From positions 62,001-126,000 of the forward strand of contig CAYPJU010000003.1 of NCBI GenBank assembly GCA_964411125.1: a stretch of 64,000 nucleotides of DNA. Direction: 5' to 3'. The DNA is from JBFIHF01 sp964411125. GTDB taxonomy: Bacteria > Myxococcota_A > Bradymonadia > Bradymonadales > Bradymonadaceae. The position numbers were made by a program, and so were the translations under genes. This document shows positions 35,827 through 44,195 of the stretch, one piece after another; position 1 is the stretch's first letter; each line of letters begins with the position of its first letter. The notes under the pieces are model-generated. The model made no database searches and was not told where the DNA came from. It saw only the letters and a program-made list of their open reading frames with translations.

Positions 35827-36775
35827 CGAAAAGAAAGACAAACCGGAAGAAACGGAGAAAGAGGTGAAGGACGAAACCTCCGAGCCCGCCGAAGAAGAAG
35901 TCGAAGAGTCCGGAGAGTCCTCCGACGCCTCGAGCGCCTCGGAAGCATCCGACGCCTCCAGCGCCTCGGAAGCATCCGACGCCTCCAGAGACGAGGAATC
36001 CGAGGGTGACGAAGCCGAGGAGTCGCTCGGCGACGAGCTCTCAGATGCCGCCGACGAGATTGCGGCCGCCGTTTCGGACGCGATGGGCGAAGATTCGGAA
36101 GACTCGGACGCCTCGGAAGCTTCGGAGCCGTCCGACGCCGACGATGACGACGCCGTGCCGGCCGCGGTGGCTGCCGCTGCCGCGACCCCCAAGACCGAGG
36201 AGCTCGACCGAGCCGACGTCGAGACGATCGACCACGTTCGCGACGGACATTCGGACGTGCTCGGCATCGCCGCTTTCTTCGATCATCCCGACCACCTCCT
36301 CTACGCGGCCGAACAGGCGCGAGAGGCGGACTTCGAAGACTACGACGCCTACTCGCCCTTCCCGATCCACGGGATGGACGACGCGATGGGTCTGGGCCGC
36401 AGTTGGATCCCGTGGGTCACGTTCTGCGCGGGACTCACCGGTTTCACGACCGCGTCGATGATCGAGTTCGGCATCATGGGCTACGACTGGCCGATGGTCT
36501 TCGGTGGCAAGCCGTTCATCGCCTGGCCGAGCTTCGTGCCGGTGATGTTCGAGCTGACCGTGCTCTTCGCCGGCGTCACCACGGCGATCGTGATGCTCGT
36601 CGCCGCTGGCTGCTTCCGAAAGCCGTTCATCATCGACCCCGAGATCACCAACGACCGGTTCGTCCTCTGGATCTCGGCGAACGACCCGAGCTTCGACCAC
36701 GTCGGCGTCATCGATTTCATGAAGAAGCTGAACCCGATGGAAATCCGCACCCTCAAGAAGGACGCCAAGTCATGA
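35819..36775 (+). CDS. actD: Alternative complex III subunit ActD with long acidic N-terminal extension
   Basis: A 318-residue membrane protein. The last 180 residues match ActD (DUF3341): FFDHPDHLLYAAEQARE, PFPIHGMDDAMGL, and two helices (about 195-220 and 240-265). The first 130 residues are an Asp/Glu/Ser/Ala low-complexity extension with a tandem repeat. ActD proteins usually start near the FFDHP region, so the extension is unusual. The GTG start has a GGAGG site and overlaps actC. A start further in would drop the extension, but no better site was seen. Confidence 0.9.
   Translation: MSDEKKDKPEETEKEVKDETSEPAEEEVEESGESSDASSASEASDASSASEASDASRDEESEGDEAEESLGDELSDAADEIAAAVSDAMGEDSEDSDASEASEPSDADDDDAVPAAVAAAAATPKTEELDRADVETIDHVRDGHSDVLGIAAFFDHPDHLLYAAEQAREADFEDYDAYSPFPIHGMDDAMGLGRSWIPWVTFCAGLTGFTTASMIEFGIMGYDWPMVFGGKPFIAWPSFVPVMFELTVLFAGVTTAIVMLVAAGCFRKPFIIDPEITNDRFVLWISANDPSFDHVGVIDFMKKLNPMEIRTLKKDAKS
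35921..35986 (+). repeat. 27-base tandem repeat in actD
   Basis: Two near-perfect 27-base units (differing at one base) and a partial third encode repeated Ser-Asp-Ala-Ser-Ser-Ala-Ser-Glu-Ala. The unit length is a multiple of three, so copy number can change without breaking the frame. Confidence 0.85.
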
Positions 36776-37377
36776 GGACGCTCAAGCAACGCACGGCACT
36801 GTTGTTCCTGGTCCTGGCGAGCGTTCCGCTGTCGGGCTGCCTGGAGTGGTGGCCCGAGATCGGAATTCCGGCGGGCGCGGAACCGTGGGGCGAGCTGAAC
36901 CCTGCGCAGTACGCCTTCTACAGCATGCACGAGAACCGGGCGATCGAGGACCAGGAGCAGGGAATGCGCCTGCCTCCGGCCGGCTCGATCTCCACGTCGC
37001 ATCGACCGTATCCGTACGACGTGAACGACCAGGCCGCGGCCAAGGCGCTGCGCAACCCGATCGCCCCGACCGAAGAGAACCTCGCCTACGGCAAACAGAT
37101 GTACGAAACCACGTGCATCGTCTGTCACGGAGCGAACGGCCAGGGCGCCGGCTACGTCGTGCCGCCCTACCCCGTCCCGACCGACATCACGTCCAACGCG
37201 ATCGCCAACCTGAGCGACGGCGAGATCTATCACGTCATCGCCAACGGCAAGGGCCGGATGTGGTCGTACAAGAGTCAGCTCACCGAGATGGAACGATGGG
37301 CGGTCGTCAACTACGTCCGCGTGCTCCGGCGAGCAGCGTATCCCGAACCCCGCGATCTCGAACGCGTCTCCGACTGA
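36772..37377 (+). CDS. actE: Alternative complex III monohaem cytochrome c subunit ActE
   Basis: A 201-residue lipoprotein cytochrome with lipobox PLSGC (Cys about 20) and a single CIVCH at 115-119 in a class I cytochrome c domain. The Met ligand is likely in GKGRMWSYKSQL. ActE receives electrons from ActB/A and passes them to a cytochrome c or the oxidase. The ATG overlaps the actD stop (ATGA). Confidence 0.94.
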   Translation: MRTLKQRTALLFLVLASVPLSGCLEWWPEIGIPAGAEPWGELNPAQYAFYSMHENRAIEDQEQGMRLPPAGSISTSHRPYPYDVNDQAAAKALRNPIAPTEENLAYGKQMYETTCIVCHGANGQGAGYVVPPYPVPTDITSNAIANLSDGEIYHVIANGKGRMWSYKSQLTEMERWAVVNYVRVLRRAAYPEPRDLERVSD

Positions 37378-37390
37378 AGGCTAAGTCGTC

Positions 37391-38665
37391 ATGGCTCACG
37401 ATAAGAAACTGACTCCCCCACGCGACTTCGAAGTCCCGGCGACGTTCAACACCGTGACGATCGCGATGGTCGTCGTCGGCGTGCTGGCGTTCGGCGCAGG
37501 ATTCGCCGTCGACGCACACGCGGCCTGGAACGGCTACCTCATCGGGTTCTGGTTCACGCTGTCGCTGGCCCTGTCGGGCCCGTTCATCGCGTCCACCCAG
37601 TACCTCTCGATCGCCGGCTGGAGTGCCACGATCCGACGCGTCGTCTTCGCGTACGGCGTCTACCTCCTGCCCGCGCTCGTCTTCGGCATCGTCGGCCTGC
37701 TCGGCGGGTCGGTGTTGTACGAATGGTACGACGCCGAGCTGGTCCACAACGACTACATCCTCAAGAAGAAGGCCGGATTCTTGAACCCGGCCGCCTTCGG
37801 GATTTCCACCGTGGCGATCCTCATCGCTCTCATCGGCGTCTCCACCTGGCAACGACGAGTGGACTACGCGCAGGACGAAGACGGCGACTACGCTCATACG
37901 AACACCGCGAAAGGCGTTGCTGCGCTCTTTCTCTTCACGTTCGTCGTCGGGTTCTCGTTCCTGGCCTGGTACTGGATCATGGGCCTTCAGCCCCACTGGT
38001 TCTCCACGATGTTCAGCGTTTACCTCTTCGCAGGCATGTTCCAGTCCGGGCTCGCCCTTACGATCCTGATCGTTCTGTGGATGCGAGATCGCGGCGACTT
38101 TGGCGACTACCTCGGCGAGCGGCAGATCCACGACCTCGGGCAGCTCCTGTTCGGGTTCACCGTCTTCTACGCCTACATCGGCTTCTCGCAGTTCCTCCTC
38201 ATCTGGTACGCCAACATCCCCGAGGAGGCGCTGTGGTACGTCACGCGCGGAACGCCGCCCGACATCTCCACCGGATGGGACGCGTTCTCGCTGATCCTGC
38301 CGATCGCGAAGTTCATCCTCCCGTTCTTCATCCTGCTCCCGCAGGCTCACAAGAAGAACAAGAACAACATCCTCCGCTTCGTCGCGGCATGGTTGATGTT
38401 CATGCAGCTCTACGAAGTCTGGTACTGGGTCGCTCCGACGCCGCATCACGGTGTCGAGGGCTGGGCTACCGCACCGTCGGTCGTCCACGCGCTCATCGAA
38501 TTCGGTGTCGCCATCGGATTCATCGGCCTCTTCCTGAACGTCGTCTTCCGGCACCTGACCAAGCACCCGGTCATCCCCGTCAAAGACCCGTTCCTGCACG
38601 AGGCCGTCAAAGGACATCACCACGGCACCGCGCCTCCCAAACCGGCCGAGATCAAGATCTCCTGA
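37391..38665 (+). CDS. actF: Alternative complex III membrane subunit ActF
   Basis: A 424-residue integral membrane protein with about ten helices, the ActC-related NrfD-like second membrane subunit. It has the expected segment around GYLIGFWFTLSLALSGPFI near 49-66 and a hydrophilic C-terminus. It completes the six-gene ACIII set in canonical order ActABCDEF. Confidence 0.94.
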   Translation: MAHDKKLTPPRDFEVPATFNTVTIAMVVVGVLAFGAGFAVDAHAAWNGYLIGFWFTLSLALSGPFIASTQYLSIAGWSATIRRVVFAYGVYLLPALVFGIVGLLGGSVLYEWYDAELVHNDYILKKKAGFLNPAAFGISTVAILIALIGVSTWQRRVDYAQDEDGDYAHTNTAKGVAALFLFTFVVGFSFLAWYWIMGLQPHWFSTMFSVYLFAGMFQSGLALTILIVLWMRDRGDFGDYLGERQIHDLGQLLFGFTVFYAYIGFSQFLLIWYANIPEEALWYVTRGTPPDISTGWDAFSLILPIAKFILPFFILLPQAHKKNKNNILRFVAAWLMFMQLYEVWYWVAPTPHHGVEGWATAPSVVHALIEFGVAIGFIGLFLNVVFRHLTKHPVIPVKDPFLHEAVKGHHHGTAPPKPAEIKIS

Positions 38666-38687
38666 TCGGAACGAACGAGAGCAAACG

Positions 38688-40229
38688 ATGAAGTTGTCGA
38701 ACATCCATAAAGGAATCCGAGCCGCTGCCCTCATCGGTGGCGTCCTCGTCGTCGGCCCCGCAGTCTACGCACAGGGCATCGGCGTTCCCACGTTTCAGGA
38801 GCTCCTCGTCCCGACCAAGACCGCGCTCGATCGCGGCAAGGTGGTTTACGAGCGCAACTGCTCCAATTGCCACGGTCCCGACGGGATCGGCCAGACGCCC
38901 TACGCGGCCAAACTCGGAACGCCCCTGCCGAACCTGCAGGCCGGCGAGTTCCCGAAGAACGGCGGCGGCAAGGTGCAGATCTACAACACGATCACGAAAG
39001 GCACCGGAGGACATCCGGTCCTGACGAACCTTGCCTACCAGGATGCCTGGGCGGTCACGCACTACACCCGAGCGCTCGGGAACGTGGAACTGACGGACCC
39101 GCCGGAGATCTTGCAAGCCGCGATGACGGAAGCCGAGAAGGGGATCTGCAAAGATTCCGTCAAGGGCACCATCGAGTCCAAGATGGCGTTCCAGGGCGAG
39201 GAGCAGGTTGCCAAGGGGATGCAGGTCTACACGGCCAACTGCGCGTCGTGCCACGGCGCCGAAGGTGGAGGAGACGGCGCCGCCGCAGCGGCGCTCAACC
39301 CGCCCCCGCGAAACTTCAAGGCGGCCGACGAGAAGTGGACGAACGGCACCAGCCCGCTCGCAATCTTCAATACGCTCGCCAACGGTATCTCGGGGACGTC
39401 GATGGCGTCGTTCGCCCATCTCCCCGAGGAAGATCGTTGGGCACTCACGCACCTCATCCGCGAGAAGTGGCTCCCGGCAGAAGCGAAGCAAGAGTCGACG
39501 CCCGAGCAGATCGTCGACGTCTGTCGTTCTCTTTCGGTTGCGGGCTCGACGGTCCGCATTCCGATCGAGAGCGCGATCCGCTTCTACGCCGAAGACAACG
39601 TCGACCGTCGCACCGTGCGACTCGAGTCGTACGGGACCTCCTGGGTCACCGACGGGGCCGACGCCCGCCGCGGCGAGCAGCTCTTCGCGGCCCACTGCCA
39701 GATGTGTCACGGGCCGAACGGATCGGGCTCGAAGATGGGCCCGTACGGATCGCAACCTCCGTACCTGTGGGTCGAGGTCAGCGCGCTCGAGCCCGCCTCC
39801 GCCGGCGGATCCGTCCAAGACTTCGCGAAGCGAACGATGGGTGGAGCGCACGCGTCGATCCCCGACATGACCGGGGCCGCGCAGCTCTCGCAGAAGGACT
39901 GGCAGTCGCTCCACGCGTACGTCGCCGCGTTCGAAGGTATGGGCGAAGCGCGCCCTGCTTCGACCCGCCCCGCTCCCGAGCCGGTGCAAGACGCCGCTCC
40001 GACCGACGTCGAGGAAACGACGCCGGATGGCGCAGCCGAGTCCGAGCCTGCCGAGCCGGCCGCAAAGCCTGCCGAGCCGGCGGCGCAGCCAGAGCCGGCA
40101 GCGGCGAAGCCGGCGCCGGCAGCAGCTCCCGAGGCCGCCGAGGAACCGAAACCCACCGCGCCCGCCAATGAAGGCGGCGCGGACGCAGCGCCTGCGGCTC
40201 CCGAAGAAGGGTCCGACGGTCAGGAGTAG
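38688..40229 (+). CDS. Trihaem cytochrome c with Pro/Ala/Glu-rich tail
   Basis: A 513-residue exported protein. A signal peptide (to about 29, AVYA-Q) is followed by three class I cytochrome c domains with CSNCH (58-62), CASCH (185-189) and CQMCH (337-341). The final 90 residues are Pro/Ala/Glu-rich and probably disordered. It lies directly after actF and may carry electrons between ACIII and the oxidase (inferred from position). Monohaem or dihaem carriers are more usual at this position. The stop is two bases before ctaB. Confidence 0.87.
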   Translation: MKLSNIHKGIRAAALIGGVLVVGPAVYAQGIGVPTFQELLVPTKTALDRGKVVYERNCSNCHGPDGIGQTPYAAKLGTPLPNLQAGEFPKNGGGKVQIYNTITKGTGGHPVLTNLAYQDAWAVTHYTRALGNVELTDPPEILQAAMTEAEKGICKDSVKGTIESKMAFQGEEQVAKGMQVYTANCASCHGAEGGGDGAAAAALNPPPRNFKAADEKWTNGTSPLAIFNTLANGISGTSMASFAHLPEEDRWALTHLIREKWLPAEAKQESTPEQIVDVCRSLSVAGSTVRIPIESAIRFYAEDNVDRRTVRLESYGTSWVTDGADARRGEQLFAAHCQMCHGPNGSGSKMGPYGSQPPYLWVEVSALEPASAGGSVQDFAKRTMGGAHASIPDMTGAAQLSQKDWQSLHAYVAAFEGMGEARPASTRPAPEPVQDAAPTDVEETTPDGAAESEPAEPAAKPAEPAAQPEPAAAKPAPAAAPEAAEEPKPTAPANEGGADAAPAAPEEGSDGQE

Positions 40230-40231
40230 AG

Positions 40232-41230
40232 ATGTCTCCACGCGACCGAATCTCGGCCTACGTCGAGCTCACCAAACCCGGCATTCTCCAACTGCTCGTC
40301 CTCACGACGATCTGCGCGATGTTCGTTGCCGCCCGCGGCGTCCCCGACCTCGGGCTGATGGTGTGGGCTCTCGTCGGCACCGTGCTCGTCTGCGGCAGTG
40401 CCAACGCCTACAACATGGTCTGGGATCGCGACATCGACCACCTCATGGGTCGAACCGCGCATCGGCCGATCGTCAGCGGGCGCGTCACTGCCCGCCAGGC
40501 GTTCGCCTTCGCCACCGTCATCGGCATCGCCGGGCTCGCGGTCCTCTGGTTCGGCGCCAACCCGCTCGCCGCTGCGATGGGCCTCGCCGGACACCTCTTC
40601 TACGTCATCATCTACACGATGATCCTGAAGCGTAACACGCCGCAGAACATCGTCATCGGCGGCGCCGCGGGAGCATTCCCCCCGCTCATCGGCTACGCCG
40701 CCGTCGCTGGCACGCTCGACCTCGCCGCCTGGATCATCTTCGCGATCATCTTCCTCTGGACGCCGCCCCACTTCTGGGCCCTCGCCCTCTACAAAGACGT
40801 CGAGTACGGCAAGGCGAACGTGCCGATGATGCCGGTGGTGCGCGGGCATCGCAGCACGAAGCTCCAGATGCTCTTCTACATGGTCCTCCTCGTGGGGTGC
40901 ACGATCGCTCTGACGGTCGTGGGCGCGATGGGCTGGGTCTACACCATCGCCGCCATCGTCCTCGGCACCGTCTTCACGGTCGCGTGCGTGAAGACCTTGC
41001 TCGACGACACCGACCGCTGGCCCCGCCGGACGTTCGCGATTTCCATCGCCTATCTCGGGATCCTGTTCGGCGCGATGTCGGCTGACAGCATGTTGTCGCG
41101 ACCGATCTGGACCGTGGGCCCGGTGCCGTCGAGCCTGACGACGCACGCGACCCGCATCGCCGAAGGCCAGGCAAACCGTGTCGTCGACCGAGCCCGTGAG
41201 ATGGCGACCCCCGAGCTCGCCATCAAGTGA
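40232..41230 (+). CDS. ctaB: Protohaem IX farnesyltransferase
   Basis: Attaches a farnesyl group to haem B, forming haem O for the haem-copper oxidase. The 332-residue UbiA-family membrane protein has the substrate motif NAYNMVWDRDIDHLMGRT with its DxxxD near 67-71, a second Asp-rich loop replaced here by YKDVEYGK, and RPIVSGRV. SURF1 starts inside its stop codon (GTGA). Confidence 0.95.
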   Translation: MSPRDRISAYVELTKPGILQLLVLTTICAMFVAARGVPDLGLMVWALVGTVLVCGSANAYNMVWDRDIDHLMGRTAHRPIVSGRVTARQAFAFATVIGIAGLAVLWFGANPLAAAMGLAGHLFYVIIYTMILKRNTPQNIVIGGAAGAFPPLIGYAAVAGTLDLAAWIIFAIIFLWTPPHFWALALYKDVEYGKANVPMMPVVRGHRSTKLQMLFYMVLLVGCTIALTVVGAMGWVYTIAAIVLGTVFTVACVKTLLDDTDRWPRRTFAISIAYLGILFGAMSADSMLSRPIWTVGPVPSSLTTHATRIAEGQANRVVDRAREMATPELAIK

Positions 41231-41997
41231 ACGCGAAGCGATTCGCCGCGATCATCCTTCTGTTCGGCGCCCTCGCCGTGCTGCTCGCCCTCGGCACCTG
41301 GCAGGCCGGACGCTTCATCGACAAACGAGAACGCTTCGATGCCATGGAGGAACGCCTCCCCCTGGCGCCCGTTCGCGTCTCCACCGCACGCGAGCTCGAA
41401 CAGGAAGACCTCGCCTGGCGCCGCGTAGAGCTGACCGGCGGCGAGTGGCTCCCCAGCGCCACGGCCGGAATCGCCAGGCGGTTCTACAAGAATCGCCCCG
41501 GATACTGGGTACTGACGCCTTACAGGTTCGAGGACGGTTCGGTCGCGTTCGTCCAACGCGGCTGGTCGCCGGAACCCGTTTGGAAGGATGCCGCTGGCGA
41601 AGATCTCGCTGGCTACCCTGCGATCGGCCTGCTGCAGCCTCTGGGCGAAGTGAACCCCGACGTGGTGGCGCGAGCGGCGTTGGAAGCGGGTGAGTTCGAC
41701 ATCTGGAGAACACCCGAGATCGGCGAGCCCGACCTCGAGGTGCTGTACGACGCGCTACAGGTCGACGACGCGCGTCCGACGGTTCTGGTGGTGCTCGGCG
41801 AAGACTACGCCGAAGTGCGCGGCGAACAGCCTCCCATCCCCGATGTGACTCACCTCACCCAGCCCTACCTCACCCCGATGACGCACTTCGGCTACGCGTT
41901 CCTCTGGTACGGCGCTGCCGTGCTCCTGTGCTGGCTATTCTGGGCGGGGTGGACCGGCCGGCTGGACCCGAGCTACCGGGCCAGGCGAGACGACTGA
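41227..41997 (+). CDS. SURF1-family oxidase assembly protein
   Basis: A 256-residue inner-membrane protein with one helix at each end, the SURF1 pattern: LALGTWQAGRF near the N-terminus and HFGYAFLWYGAAVLLCWLFW at the C-terminus. The long loop lies in the periplasm. SURF1 helps place haem A or O in oxidase subunit I. The GTG start overlaps the ctaB stop. A second SURF1-like gene lies 7 kb downstream. Confidence 0.9.
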   Translation: MNAKRFAAIILLFGALAVLLALGTWQAGRFIDKRERFDAMEERLPLAPVRVSTARELEQEDLAWRRVELTGGEWLPSATAGIARRFYKNRPGYWVLTPYRFEDGSVAFVQRGWSPEPVWKDAAGEDLAGYPAIGLLQPLGEVNPDVVARAALEAGEFDIWRTPEIGEPDLEVLYDALQVDDARPTVLVVLGEDYAEVRGEQPPIPDVTHLTQPYLTPMTHFGYAFLWYGAAVLLCWLFWAGWTGRLDPSYRARRDD

Positions 41998-41998
41998 G

Positions 41999-42616
41999 AT
42001 GGCGTGGTACTCGGTCTTCTCGAAGCTGTACGATGCGACCCTCGAGAAGTTGTACGCGGAGTATCGCTCCGAAGCGTTCTCTGGCCTTCCCCCCTTCGAC
42101 CGCGCCCTCGTGGTCCCCTGCGGAACGGGCCAGGACTTTCCGTACCTGCGGGCGGCCAGCGCCACGGGGCGAATCGTGGGCGTGGACCTCTCCCCCGGAA
42201 TGTTGGAGATGGCTCGGCGCCGCGTTCGCTCCGCTGGTTGGGAGAACGTGGACCTCGTCCAGGGGGATGCCCGTGAGCTCGCGATGCTGGCGGAGCCCGG
42301 ATTCGACCTCGTCGTCTGCTCGCTCGGTCTCACCGTGGTGCCAGACTACGAAGAGGTTTTCGATGCCGCGTGGTCGCTCCTCGCCCCCCGAGGAACATTC
42401 GTCATCTTCGATGTATGGGCGGAGCGGAGAACCTTGCAGACCTACCAGGTGGAGCTCATCGCGCGCGCCGACCTGTCCCGCCGAGTGTGGCTCCCGCTCG
42501 AGCAACGGGCGACGGAATTCGAATTGCGCTTCCACGACGCCCGCCGATCGGTCTTCGGTGGAAGACTCTTCACGGCGCGCGGAACGCGCCCTGACGACAA
42601 TGCATCGGGTCGCTGA
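41999..42616 (+). CDS. SAM-dependent class I methyltransferase
   Basis: A 205-residue soluble protein with the methyltransferase-11 fold: motif I VVPCGTGQDFPYL (the usual Gly-rich loop with Pro-Cys-Gly), VGVDLSPGMLEMARRR, QGDARELA, and FDLVVCSLGLTVVPD. The substrate is unknown. It starts two bases after the SURF1 stop and ends just before the terminator hairpin, so it is the last gene of the act-cta transcript. Confidence 0.87.
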   Translation: MAWYSVFSKLYDATLEKLYAEYRSEAFSGLPPFDRALVVPCGTGQDFPYLRAASATGRIVGVDLSPGMLEMARRRVRSAGWENVDLVQGDARELAMLAEPGFDLVVCSLGLTVVPDYEEVFDAAWSLLAPRGTFVIFDVWAERRTLQTYQVELIARADLSRRVWLPLEQRATEFELRFHDARRSVFGGRLFTARGTRPDDNASGR

Positions 42617-42655
42617 GCCGCCGGCCTCGAGGTCTGTCGTCGCTCACGCCAGCCA

Positions 42656-42684
42656 ACAAAAAAGCCCCGCGGTAGCGCGGGGCT
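42656..42684 (-). terminator. Intrinsic terminator of the coxB-coxD operon
   Basis: A nine-base-pair GC-rich stem (AGCCCCGCG / CGCGGGGCT, loop GTAG) is followed on the minus strand by a run of six or seven T. It lies between the convergent methyltransferase and oxidase operons. The plus strand lacks a T-tract, so termination of the rightward operon there is less likely. Confidence 0.88.
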
Positions 42685-42705
42685 GCGAAAGGAGAACCCG
42701 ACCGT

Positions 42706-43605
42706 TCAGCGAACGACCGCCACCGCGGCCGGCTCGCAGAGCCCGTAGGAATTGCCCCACGAGTTTCGGATGTAGGTCGCGACGGCTGCGACCTGGTCAT
42801 CGTCCAAGTTCGGGTAGCCGGGCATGACCGCCTGCGCCACTCCGTCCTCGGTCGGTGCAGGTCCCGCAGCGCCCTTGAGGATCGCCGTGAACGTCTGCTC
42901 ACACGTTCCGATGTCGTCGGCCGCGCCGACGAGCGTGCTCGCGAGGCCGCTGTAGCCTGCTCCGTCCTGTCGGTGACACATCACACAGGCGGAACCCGGC
43001 GCTTTGTGGACCCCTTCGTTGTAGACCAGCTCGCCCTTGCGCATCAGGTAAGCGAGCTTCGCCTCGTCGTCCTGGAGCTCGCCGTACGTCGGGAGACCCG
43101 GTTTGCCTGGGGCGCGAACGATCTCGCGACCACCCTCGATCCCGCGCGCCGGGTCGTTCCCCTCCCCGTCCTCGTCGGGCTGCTCGACGCCGCCATGTTC
43201 GCCGACAGCCGAAGCCGCGAACTCGCGTTCGGCGCGCTCAATGGCAGCCTTCGCGGCGATGTTCGACCAATTCCGACCGTCGTGCTTGAGCACGTCGGGC
43301 GAGGTACCGGCGAAGAACAAGATCATGAAGACCAGGCAGGTGATCAGCATGTAACGCACGATCGGTTTCTCGACCGTGAGATGCATGAAGTTCTTGATCA
43401 CGAGCCACGCCTTCACGAACGCGATCCCGAACGCCGTGACGAGGACGATGATCGTCCGCGTACTTCCTTCGAAGGTCTTCGCGATCTCGGGGCCGATGAG
43501 GCTGGCGACCAGGAGTGCGAGGAGGATGAAGTAGATCTTGATCATGTGCGCATCGCTGTGCGCGTCGTGATCGTGATGATGATCCGCTGCGTGTGTGTCT
43601 GCCAT
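42706..43605 (-). CDS. Cytochrome c oxidase subunit IV fused to a cytochrome c domain
   Basis: A 299-residue protein. It has a His-rich N-terminus (residues 5-20), three transmembrane helices (about 22-40, 50-72, 83-102) matching the prokaryotic subunit IV (CyoD/CoxD-like), an acidic linker (about 105-175), and a C-terminal class I cytochrome c with CVMCH (207-211) and a likely Met261 in VMPGYP. In caa3 oxidases the cytochrome c domain is on subunit II. Here subunit II lacks it and subunit IV carries it. The open frame runs on upstream, but this ATG gives the homology start. The gene is last in the operon, just before the terminator. Confidence 0.85.
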   Translation of the reverse strand: MADTHAADHHHDHDAHSDAHMIKIYFILLALLVASLIGPEIAKTFEGSTRTIIVLVTAFGIAFVKAWLVIKNFMHLTVEKPIVRYMLITCLVFMILFFAGTSPDVLKHDGRNWSNIAAKAAIERAEREFAASAVGEHGGVEQPDEDGEGNDPARGIEGGREIVRAPGKPGLPTYGELQDDEAKLAYLMRKGELVYNEGVHKAPGSACVMCHRQDGAGYSGLASTLVGAADDIGTCEQTFTAILKGAAGPAPTEDGVAQAVMPGYPNLDDDQVAAVATYIRNSWGNSYGLCEPAAVAVVR

Positions 43606-43613
43606 CGTTCGAC

Positions 43614-44189
43614 CTACTTCGCGATGTAGAGGAGCGGGAACAGGAAGATCCAGACGATGTCGACGAAGTGCCAGTACAACCCGGCAAACTCGATCCGCTG
43701 GAGCTCGCGGCCGTGCCATGCATCGTACGCGACGAAGGCCATGATGATCATGCCCCCGATGACGTGCGAGGCGTGGATGCCTGCTGCGGTGTAGTAGAAC
43801 GCCCAGAAGCCGTTCGCGGTGATCGTGAACCCGTGCATGATCTCGTACGTCCACTCGGCCGTCTTGATGCAGAGGAAGAGCCCTCCGCCGGCGATCGTGG
43901 CGAGCATCCACTTGGCGGCGCGCTTTCCGTCGCCGCGTTCGGCCGCGTTATGGGCCAACACGGCGAAGAGGCTCGACGTCAAGAGGACGAAAGTGTTGGT
44001 ACCACCGGCGATCACGTTGGTGTGAACGGAGTAGTTCCCCCACTCGGGGTGTCCGAGTCGGTGCATGAGATACGAGGCGAGCACCCCGCCGAAGATCACG
44101 ATCTCCGAGGCGAGGAGCCACCACACGGCGAGGCGCCCCGTCGGGATGCCCATGACGCTGCGCGTCGTTGCGATAGGTCGAAATGCCAT
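43614..44189 (-). CDS. ctaE: Cytochrome c oxidase subunit III
   Basis: A 191-residue membrane protein with five helices, matching the short subunit III type. Motifs include GRLAVWWLLASEIVIFGGVLA near the start, GWWLCIKTAEW-like TAEWTYEIMHG and a C-terminal HFVDIVWIFLFPLLYI. It supports subunit I and proton uptake. It ends eight bases before the subunit IV gene. A second paralogue is encoded at 47.7-48.3 kb. Confidence 0.93.
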   Translation of the reverse strand: MAFRPIATTRSVMGIPTGRLAVWWLLASEIVIFGGVLASYLMHRLGHPEWGNYSVHTNVIAGGTNTFVLLTSSLFAVLAHNAAERGDGKRAAKWMLATIAGGGLFLCIKTAEWTYEIMHGFTITANGFWAFYYTAAGIHASHVIGGMIIMAFVAYDAWHGRELQRIEFAGLYWHFVDIVWIFLFPLLYIAK

Positions 44190-44195
44190 GATGCG

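Noticed and set aside
35921..35986. Tandem repeats considered as a CRISPR array.
   Set aside because: Units are adjacent without unique spacers and encode an in-frame acidic repeat.
34393..36267. Long minus-strand open frame opposite actC and actD.
   Set aside because: It is a mirror of strongly supported genes, with repeated Ser/Glu translation caused by the actD repeat.
42656..42684. Hairpin considered as a terminator of the rightward act-cta operon.
   Set aside because: The T-tract lies only on the minus-strand side, so it is assigned to the leftward operon.
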